A DNA stretch of 12,135 bases from ATZT02 sp038145175 (GTDB lineage: Bacteria > Actinomycetota > Actinomycetes > S36-B12 > UBA5976). The notes beneath the pieces were generated by a model. It did not search any database, had not been told where the DNA came from, and worked only from the letters and a program-made list of their open reading frames with translations. The position numbers and the translations under genes were made by a program. Positions 6,126-12,135 of the stretch are shown piece by piece. Numbering within the stretch: the first letter of the stretch is position 1; each line of letters begins with the position of its first letter. The stretch is taken from NCBI GenBank assembly GCA_038145175.1, contig JAYQPE010000011.1, forward strand, positions 1 through 12,135. The letters run 5' to 3'.

Positions 6126-7565
6126 ATGTTTCAGAACAAAATGCCTCGATATGAAATTTTGTCTCAAGATGCAATGGCCACCCTGGATAAAGGCTGGAAA
6201 AGAATTGTAAGTGAAATCGGTATCGAATTCATGAGTGATCGTGCCATCGAATTATTCAAAAAAGCAGGACAAAAAATTGAAGGACACAATGTTAAATTTG
6301 ATCCAGAATTTATATTAGAACAAATCAAAAAAGCTCCAAAAGAATTTGATGTTCAAGCAAGAAATCCAAAAAATACTGTCCACATCGGTGGAGATTCAAT
6401 GGTATTCAGTGGTGTTTATGGACCACCTTTTGTTAGAGATTTAAATGTAAGAAGAGATGCAACACTTGAAGATTTCAAAAACTTTACAAAACTTGCTCAA
6501 GCATTTCCTGAGATGGATTCAGCTGGTGGTGTGATTTGTGAACCAAACGACGCTTCATTAGATACCAGACATATTGATATGACTTACGCACTTCAAACCT
6601 TGACCGACAAAATTTATATGGGAAATGTGGTTTCTGGAAGAAATGCAAAAGATGTTTTGAAAATGACAGAGATTGTTTTTGGTGGCAGAGAAAAGATAGA
6701 AAAAACACCTTGCACAATTTCTTTAATCAATTGCAACTCCCCTCTTCGTTGGGATGATCGTATGCTTGATGCACAATTTGAATATTCTGCAGCAAATCAA
6801 GCAGTTTTATTAACACCATTTTTATTAATGGGTGCTATGAGTCCAGTCACTATTCCTGCAACACTTGCGCAACAAATCGCTGAAGCGTTAACTGGAATCA
6901 CTTTGTCACAATTAATTAGACCAGGATCCCCTGTTATTTTTGGTTCTTTTTTATCAAACATTGATATGCAGTCAGGTTCCCCACAATTTGGAACACCTGA
7001 GTCTGGAATTGGTTTACTTTGCACAGGACAAATTGCTAGACATTTTGGATTACCTTTTAGATCTGGTGGAGGATTAAATTCTTCACAAACTACAGATGCA
7101 CAAGCTGGCTATGAATCACTTATGACAATGCTTCCAACATTTCTTGCAGGAGCAAATTGGGTAATGCACACAGCAGGTTGGCTTGAAGGTGGCTTGGTTG
7201 CAAGTTACGAAAAATTTGTAATGGATGTTGAAATTTTGAGAATGTTACAAGCAGAATTTACTCCACTTGAAATAACTGAAGAGTCTCTAGCATTTGATGC
7301 CCACGTAGAAGTTGGTCATGGTGGACATTTCTTGGGAGCGGCTCACACGATGGAAAGATTTAGAGATTGTTTCTACAGACCTTTCCTTTCTTCAAGTGAC
7401 AATTTTGAAAAATGGAATAGAACTGGTGCAAAAACTACTGATGTGAGAGCAAATGAAATTGCCAAGAAAAAAATTGCAGAGTATCAAATGCCAGAAATGG
7501 ATGCCGCGATAAAACAGGAATTAGATGAATTTGTTGCTAAAAGGTCGGAGGAATTGAAAAAATGA
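6126..7565 (+). CDS. MttB-superfamily corrinoid methyltransferase, non-pyrrolysine (quaternary-amine demethylase type)
   Basis: At 479 residues this is typical for the trimethylamine methyltransferase family. It would cleave a methyl-nitrogen bond and hand the methyl group to Co(I) of the corrinoid protein encoded across the promoter. Family signatures include MPRYEILS near the start, SPLRWDDRMLD (205-215), GSPVIFGSF (267-275), SGGGLNSSQTTDAQAGYES (313-331) and the C-terminal GHGGHFLGAAHTMERFRDCFYRPFLS (397-422). The frame contains no in-frame UAG, so it is not a pyrrolysine enzyme like archaeal MttB. It belongs with the non-Pyl homologues, of which characterised examples act on glycine betaine, proline betaine, carnitine or gamma-butyrobetaine. 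The substrate here cannot be assigned. An in-frame TAG directly before ATG 6126 fixes the earliest start. AAAGG is 12 bases upstream, a rather long spacing. It overlaps fhs by 4 bp. Confidence 0.9.
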   Translation: MFQNKMPRYEILSQDAMATLDKGWKRIVSEIGIEFMSDRAIELFKKAGQKIEGHNVKFDPEFILEQIKKAPKEFDVQARNPKNTVHIGGDSMVFSGVYGPPFVRDLNVRRDATLEDFKNFTKLAQAFPEMDSAGGVICEPNDASLDTRHIDMTYALQTLTDKIYMGNVVSGRNAKDVLKMTEIVFGGREKIEKTPCTISLINCNSPLRWDDRMLDAQFEYSAANQAVLLTPFLLMGAMSPVTIPATLAQQIAEALTGITLSQLIRPGSPVIFGSFLSNIDMQSGSPQFGTPESGIGLLCTGQIARHFGLPFRSGGGLNSSQTTDAQAGYESLMTMLPTFLAGANWVMHTAGWLEGGLVASYEKFVMDVEILRMLQAEFTPLEITEESLAFDAHVEVGHGGHFLGAAHTMERFRDCFYRPFLSSSDNFEKWNRTGAKTTDVRANEIAKKKIAEYQMPEMDAAIKQELDEFVAKRSEELKK

Positions 7566-9232
7566 AATCAGATATTGAAATAGCAAGAGCCGCCAAATCG
7601 AAACCAATTAATGAAATAGCAAAAAAAATAGGCATATCTGAAGATTCAATTTTTAACTACGGGCCTACAAAAGCAAAAATTTCACTTGATTTTGTAAACT
7701 CACTTGCATCAAAAAAAAATGGAAAATTAATCCTGGTTACAGCAATGACTCCTACTCCAGCTGGAGAAGGCAAAACCACTACAACTGTTGGTTTAGGTGA
7801 TGGTTTAAACGCAATTGGAAAGAAGGCAATCATTTGTTTACGAGAACCTTCGCTTGGTCCTTGTTTTGGCATGAAAGGTGGCGCAGCTGGTGGTGGATTT
7901 GCCCAAGTTGTACCTATGGAGGATATAAATCTTCATTTCACCGGAGATTTTCATGCAATTGGTGCAGCTCATAATTTACTTTCAGCAATGATTGATAACC
8001 ATATTTATTGGGGAAATGAATTAGGAATTGACGTTAGAAGAATTACTTGGAAACGCGTTATAGATATGAATGATCGCGCATTGCGAGAAATTGTTTCATC
8101 TCTTGGCGGACCAGGTAATGGTTACCCTAGGGAAGCAGGTTTTGACATAACTGTTGCAAGTGAAGTTATGGCAATTCTTTGTCTTGCTATGGATTTAGAA
8201 GATTTAGAAAGAAGATTGGGAAATATCGTAATTGGCTATACCCGAGATAAAAAAGCTATTACTGCAAAAGATTTAAATGCACATGGCGCAATGACAGTTC
8301 TTTTAAAAGATGCACTCATGCCCAACTTAGTTCAAACTTTAGAAAATAATCCTGCATTTGTTCACGGCGGACCTTTTGCAAATATTGCACACGGTTGCAA
8401 CACAGTTTTAGCGACAAAAACAGCTTTAAAACTCGGTGAATATGTTGTAACTGAAGCTGGATTTGGTGCTGATTTAGGTGCAGAAAAATTCTTTGACATC
8501 AAGTGCCGAAAAGCTGGAATTGCACCAGATGCTGCAGTAATCGTTGCAACTATTAGAGCGCTTAAAATGCATGGCGGAGTTGCTAAAGAGGATTTAGGCA
8601 AAGAAAATGTTGAAGCTGTTAAAAAAGGATTAGAAAATCTTGGCCGACATATTCAAAATGTTCAAAAATTTGGAGTACCTGTCGTTGTTGCAGTTAACAA
8701 TTTTGTAAGTGACACTCAAAATGAATTTGAAGAAGTCAGTAAGTATTGCAAGAGCCTTAATGTAGAAGCCATTCTGTGTAAACATTGGGCAGAAGGCTCA
8801 AAAGGAACGATTGATTTAGCCCATAAAGTAGTAGAACTAGCTGAATCTGGTAGCGCCAAATTCAAACCACTTTATGAAGATTCAGTTAAATTATGGGATA
8901 AAGTTTCCACAATTGCCCAAAATATTTATGGAGCAAGTGAAATTGTTGCTGACAAATCTGTAAGAGATCAATTTAAAGTATTCGAAGATTCAGGATATGG
9001 AAATTTCCCGATTTGTATGGCAAAAACTCAATATTCATTCTCAACTGATCCGAATTTAAAAGGGGCACCATCAGGACATGTTGTGCAAATTAGAGAAATT
9101 AGATTGTCAGCTGGAGCTGAATTCATCGTTGTTGTTACAGGAGAAATAATGACAATGCCTGGATTACCGAAAGTACCTTCCGCTAATTCAATTAAATTAA
9201 ATTATTCAGGAGAAATTGAAGGTTTGTTTTAA
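7562..9232 (+). CDS. fhs: Formate-tetrahydrofolate ligase
   Basis: At 556 residues this is the full family length. It catalyses formate + THF + ATP <-> 10-formyl-THF + ADP + Pi. The ATP-binding loop is TPTPAGEGKTTTTVGLGDGL (63-82). LREPSLGPCFGMKGGAAGGGFAQVVPMEDINLHFTGDFHAIGAAHNLL follows, with the substrate-site glycines and the FTGDFHAI signature. Further family blocks are VASEVMAILCLAMDLEDLERRLGNIVIGY, GPFANIAHGCNTVLATKTAL and the C-terminal TGEIMTMPGLPKVPSA. The ATG overlaps the stop of the MttB-like gene (ATGA), with GGAGG 10 bases upstream, so the two are co-transcribed. In this setting the reverse reaction is the likely role: release of formate from formyl-THF with ATP gain as the last step of methyl oxidation. 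It could also supply formyl groups biosynthetically. The bifunctional FolD expected between MetF and Fhs is not in the window. Confidence 0.97.
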   Translation: MKSDIEIARAAKSKPINEIAKKIGISEDSIFNYGPTKAKISLDFVNSLASKKNGKLILVTAMTPTPAGEGKTTTTVGLGDGLNAIGKKAIICLREPSLGPCFGMKGGAAGGGFAQVVPMEDINLHFTGDFHAIGAAHNLLSAMIDNHIYWGNELGIDVRRITWKRVIDMNDRALREIVSSLGGPGNGYPREAGFDITVASEVMAILCLAMDLEDLERRLGNIVIGYTRDKKAITAKDLNAHGAMTVLLKDALMPNLVQTLENNPAFVHGGPFANIAHGCNTVLATKTALKLGEYVVTEAGFGADLGAEKFFDIKCRKAGIAPDAAVIVATIRALKMHGGVAKEDLGKENVEAVKKGLENLGRHIQNVQKFGVPVVVAVNNFVSDTQNEFEEVSKYCKSLNVEAILCKHWAEGSKGTIDLAHKVVELAESGSAKFKPLYEDSVKLWDKVSTIAQNIYGASEIVADKSVRDQFKVFEDSGYGNFPICMAKTQYSFSTDPNLKGAPSGHVVQIREIRLSAGAEFIVVVTGEIMTMPGLPKVPSANSIKLNYSGEIEGLF

Positions 9233-11969
9233 CTAGCTATCCCCAGCAGTACTTCCTGGATCAGCAGATGAAGGATCATCTAATTGATACTTTTTGATGG
9301 CTTCTACTACTTTAGATGATTTGATTTCATCGATTTGTGAAAGTGATTTTAAGCTTTGTACAACTATGGATTCTGCATCAACTAAATAATGTCTTCTTAA
9401 TGCACCTCGAGTATCAGATACTCCCCAACCATCTGTTCCAAGGCTTACAAAGTTTTGTTTCAAATATGGTCTAATTTGCTCTGGAACTATTCTCATCCAA
9501 TCAGATACTGCAACAACTGGGCCTTTGTGATCTTTTAACAGATGGGAGATAAATGGTTTCTTATTCTCATTTTCTAATAAATTACTTCTTTCTATTTCCA
9601 AACCATCTCTTCTTAATTCATTCCAGGATGTAACAGAGTAAACATCAGCACTAACTTCATATTCTTTTTCTAAAATTTCTTGAGCTTTCAACGCCCAAGG
9701 CATAGCGACACCAGAAGCCATAATCGCTATCTTTGAATATTTGCTCTTAAATTTAGATTCTGAATAAAGATATGCACCTTTTAGTAAATGTTCAGTATTA
9801 ATACTTTTTGGTTCTTCTGGCTGAATGTACGGTTCGTTATAAACTGTCATGTAGTAATAAATATTTTCTGGATTTTCTCCATACATTCTATTTAAGCCNN
9901 NNNNNNNNATCTTTAACAATGTGCGCGATTTCAAAACTAAAAGCTGGATCATAGGCAACAACTGCTGGATTTGTGGAAGCCAAAACCATGGACTGACCAT
10001 CATCATGTTGCAGGCCTTCACCAGTCAAAGTTGTTCGACCAGCCGTTGCCCCAATAACAAAACCTCTAGCCATTTGGTCCATGGCTAGCCAGAATTGATC
10101 ACCTGTTCTTTGAAAACCAAACATTGAATAAAAAATGTAAATTGGAATCATGGATTCTGAATGAGTTGCATAACTTGTACCAACTGCTGTCCAAGATGCA
10201 ACAGATCCGGCTTCATTAATTCCTTCATGAAGTATTTGACCGGATTCAGATTCTTTATAAGACAAGAACAATTCTCTATCTACAGATGTATATCTTTGAC
10301 CAAATGGTGAATAAATTTTTGCGGTAGGAAATATTGAATCTAACCCGAATGTTCTTGCTTCATCTGGAATTACTGGAACAAATCTTGGGCCAATATTTTT
10401 ATCTTTCATTAAATCTTTAATCAATCGAACAAATGCCATAGTTGTTGCAATGGGTTGCTTACCTGAGGATTTTTTGGCATCGGCATAAACGTCTTCTTTA
10501 GGTAAAACTAGTGGTTTATTTGTAGTTCTTCTTTCTGGTAAATATCCACCTAATTGTTTTCTTCTCTCATGCATGTATTCAATTACTGGATCTTTTGGAC
10601 CTGGATGATAATAAGGAGGATGTTTCTCATCAAGTTTTGAGTCAGGAATATCTAAATAAAGTGTGTCTCTGAATTTCTTTAAATCATCTAAAGTTAACTT
10701 TTTCATTTGGTGAGTTGCATTTCGTCCTTCAAAATGAGAACCAAGAGTCCAGCCTTTAATGGTTTTAGCAATGATTAAAGTTGGTTGTCCTTTATGCTCA
10801 GACGCTGCTTTATATGCGGCATAAAGTTTTCGATAATCGTGTCCACCGCGTTGTAGTGCCCAAATTTCATCATCAGTCATTGGTTCTACTAAAGCTTTTG
10901 TACGAGGATCTCTACCAAAGAAATGCTCTCTAATGTAGGCGCCACTTTCTGCTTTATAAGTTTGAAAATCTCCATCTGGAGTAGTGTTCATTAGATTTAC
11001 TAATGCACCATCGGTATCTTTTGCCAGAAGTGGATCCCAAGTTCTTCCCCAAATTACTTTTATAACGTTCCAACCAGCACCTCTAAATAAACTTTCTAAT
11101 TCTTGAATAATTTTTCCATTACCACGAACAGGTCCATCTAGTCTTTGTAGATTTGCATTTACCACAAATGTTAAATTGTCTAATTTTTCTCTTGCCGCTA
11201 ATAAAATTCCACTTATTGATTCTGGTTCATCCATTTCTCCATCGCCAAGAAATGCCCAAACTCTTTGTTGTGAAGTATCTTTAATTCCGCGAGCATGTAA
11301 ATATCTATTGAATCTTGCTTGATAAACAGCATTTAATGGACCAAGTCCCATTGATACTGTTGGAAATTGCCAAAAGTTTGGCATCAAACGAGGATGTGGA
11401 TATGAAGGTAGCCCACCGCCAGAATGCGAAAGTTCTTGCCTAAACCCATCGAGTTGTGTTTCGGAAAGTCTTCCTTCTAAAAATGCTCGAGCATACATTC
11501 CTGGAGAAGCGTGTCCTTGAAAAAATATTTGATCAGCACCTCCAGGTGCATCATGTCCTTTAAAGAAATGATTGAAACCAACTTCATAAAGTGATGCACT
11601 GGATGCATAAGTTGAAATGTGTCCACCAACGCCATATTTTTGTGCACGGTGAACCATAATTGCCGCGTTCCATCTGATGAATGCACGAATTCTTCTTTCA
11701 ATATGTTCATCCCCTGGAAACCAAGGTTCTTGATCTGGAGAAATGGTGTTTATGTAATCAGTGCTTGCAATTGTTGGAACTTCCAGACCTAATTCAGCTG
11801 ACTTTCTTAAAAGTTCAAGCATTAAAAATTTCGCACGACGATTGCCGTGATGTTTAGCAGCAGATTCTAAAGAATCTTTCCACTCATTGGTTTCTGAAGG
11901 ATCTTGATCTACATATTGAGATGGAATATGGGCATTGCCTAGAGGATTTGATTCAAAACTTGTAGACAC
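9233..11969 (-). CDS. aceE: Pyruvate dehydrogenase E1 component, homodimeric AceE type (interrupted by an N run)
   Basis: This thiamine-diphosphate enzyme decarboxylates pyruvate and acetylates the lipoyl groups of the PDH complex. The N-terminal part (9909-11969, 687 codons) carries GHISTYASSASLYEVGFNHFF (116-136, H117), FQGHASPG (H153), the ThDP motif GDGEMDEPES (242-251) with N273 and Q275 in NANLQRLDGP, and NATHQMKKL. The C-terminal part (9233-9898, 221 residues plus stop) carries GLNRMYGENPENIYYYMTVYNEP and LGTDGWGVSDTRGALRRHYLVDAESIVV. Joined, they give about 908 residues, near the usual 890-930. The N run shifts the frame only because ten is not a multiple of three. Start is GTG 11969-11967 with AAAGGGA 11 bases upstream. 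The motif usually read DGHS is DGQS here. The gene ends tail to tail with fhs, and no E2 or E3 gene follows. Confidence 0.95.
9899..9908. other. Assembly gap (10 N) inside aceE
   Basis: The left reading ends ...AHIVKD (GAT) and the right one resumes GLNRMYGE (GGC). Homologous AceE proteins read D/S-G-L-x-R-M with no residue between, so the true missing length is probably 0 (or another multiple of 3). The apparent frameshift is an artefact of a fixed-length placeholder. Confidence 0.9.
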
Positions 11970-12026
11970 GTTTGTGCTAGTCCCTTTCAGACGAGGAAAA
12001 GCTTTTGGCCTCGTGATCGTCCTTGT

Positions 12027-12045
12027 TTCATAGCCTAACTATGAA
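12027..12045. promoter_or_regulatory. Palindrome upstream of aceE, possible operator or leader hairpin
   Basis: TTCATAG (12027-12033), spacer CCTAA, CTATGAA (12039-12045): 7-bp perfect arms, 58 bp before the aceE start. It could bind a dimeric regulator. The 10-mer TTGTTTCATA at 12023-12032 is identical to 6032-6041 in the IclR operator, though here the arms face the other way. Function inferred only from position and symmetry. Confidence 0.35.
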
Positions 12046-12109
12046 CAGAATAAGTCTTTCAACCCATACATATAAGTAGTCAAAAGTCATTTTTTCTGTC
12101 TTTACCTCT

Positions 12110-12131
12110 AGCCAAATTACTGCATTTGGCT
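12110..12131. repeat. Inverted repeat at the right edge (possible terminator stem)
   Basis: AGCCAAAT (12110-12117), loop TACTGC, ATTTGGCT (12124-12131): an 8-bp perfect stem with a 6-nt loop. Only TTAG follows on the plus strand before the window ends, and on the minus strand no T-run follows. It may be the terminator of a neighbouring gene or an operator; not decidable here. Confidence 0.35.
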
Positions 12132-12135
12132 TTAG

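Larger units (their letters stand above)
11970..12135. other. aceE upstream region, no supported gene
   Basis: This is 166 bases of AT-rich sequence before aceE. Frames reaching in from the right edge on the minus strand are short and unrecognisable, and the plus-strand ATG at 12041 stops after 12 codons. It contains the two palindromes listed separately. TTGACT and TTGAAA hexamers occur on the minus strand (within 12055-12085), but I could not pair either with a convincing -10, so the promoter is not placed. Confidence 0.5.

Noticed and set aside
5960..6154. Plus-strand 64-codon frame across the IclR/mttB promoter region
   Set aside because: It overlaps the operator, the IclR start and the mttB-like start, and the product is unlike any protein.
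6126..7565. Pyrrolysine-containing trimethylamine methyltransferase
   Set aside because: No in-frame UAG in the gene and no pyl genes in the window.
9266..9294. Hairpin AGATGA-AGGA-TCATCT with a T-run (9290-9294) as fhs terminator
   Set aside because: The stem is only 6 bp and AT-rich, the T-run is 8-9 bases away, and it lies inside aceE coding sequence; chance is likely.
9233..11969. aceE as a broken gene or two genes
   Set aside because: The only disruption is the 10-N run; reading on both sides is intact and joins at conserved residues.
1..12135. CRISPR array, insertion sequence or phage genes
   Set aside because: No repeated spacer-type units, transposase motifs or terminal inverted repeats were seen on either strand.

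Overview
The window comes from an AT-rich, tightly packed bacterial genome that is most likely a streamlined, low-GC actinobacterium of the kind found in aquatic plankton. The best lineage clue is the long, single-chain (homodimeric) AceE-type pyruvate dehydrogenase E1. Its N-terminal extension and C-terminal wording (ENPENIYYYMTVYNEPY, PEEP) resemble actinobacterial enzymes. Gene spacing of -4 to +10 bp and a convergent pair with no bases between the stops also suggest a streamlined genome. The lineage is inferred; no rRNA gene is present. Two runs of exactly ten N (319-328 and 9899-9908) look like scaffolding placeholders.

Layout. Positions 1-300 (minus) hold the N-terminal 100 codons of an unrecognised exported protein that runs off the left edge. 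A tRNA with CAT anticodon and encoded CCA lies at 347-423 (minus). Positions 517-5995 (minus) form a six-gene operon, in transcription order: IclR-family regulator, corrinoid protein, MetV-like cysteine-rich protein, MetF-like methylene-THF reductase, methyl-THF:corrinoid methyltransferase, and an ASKHA/2Fe-2S corrinoid-reactivating protein. Diverging from it on the plus strand, 6126-9232, are an MttB-superfamily methyltransferase lacking pyrrolysine and formate-THF ligase (fhs), overlapping by 4 bp. The divergent control region (about 6000-6125) contains a perfect 9-bp palindrome, ATATGAAAC-TATT-GTTTCATAT, which is the likely IclR operator. aceE (9233-11969, minus) meets fhs tail to tail and is interrupted by the second N run. 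Positions 11970-12135 are the aceE upstream region with two small palindromes and no supported gene.

How the genes work together (inference from family knowledge). The eight divergent genes form a nearly complete route for stripping a methyl group from a methylated, probably quaternary, amine and burning it. The MttB homologue moves CH3 to the corrinoid protein, and the pterin-binding methyltransferase moves it on to tetrahydrofolate. MetF/MetV would oxidise methyl-THF to methylene-THF, FolD (not in the window) would give formyl-THF, and Fhs would release formate with ATP formation. The ASKHA protein would rescue corrinoid that has slipped to Co(II). The IclR protein is both the first gene of one arm and the likely repressor or activator of both arms. 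Substrate, transporter and the electron acceptor of MetF/MetV are not visible. I regard this compact, IclR-controlled, corrinoid-dependent demethylation cassette as the most interesting content of the window.
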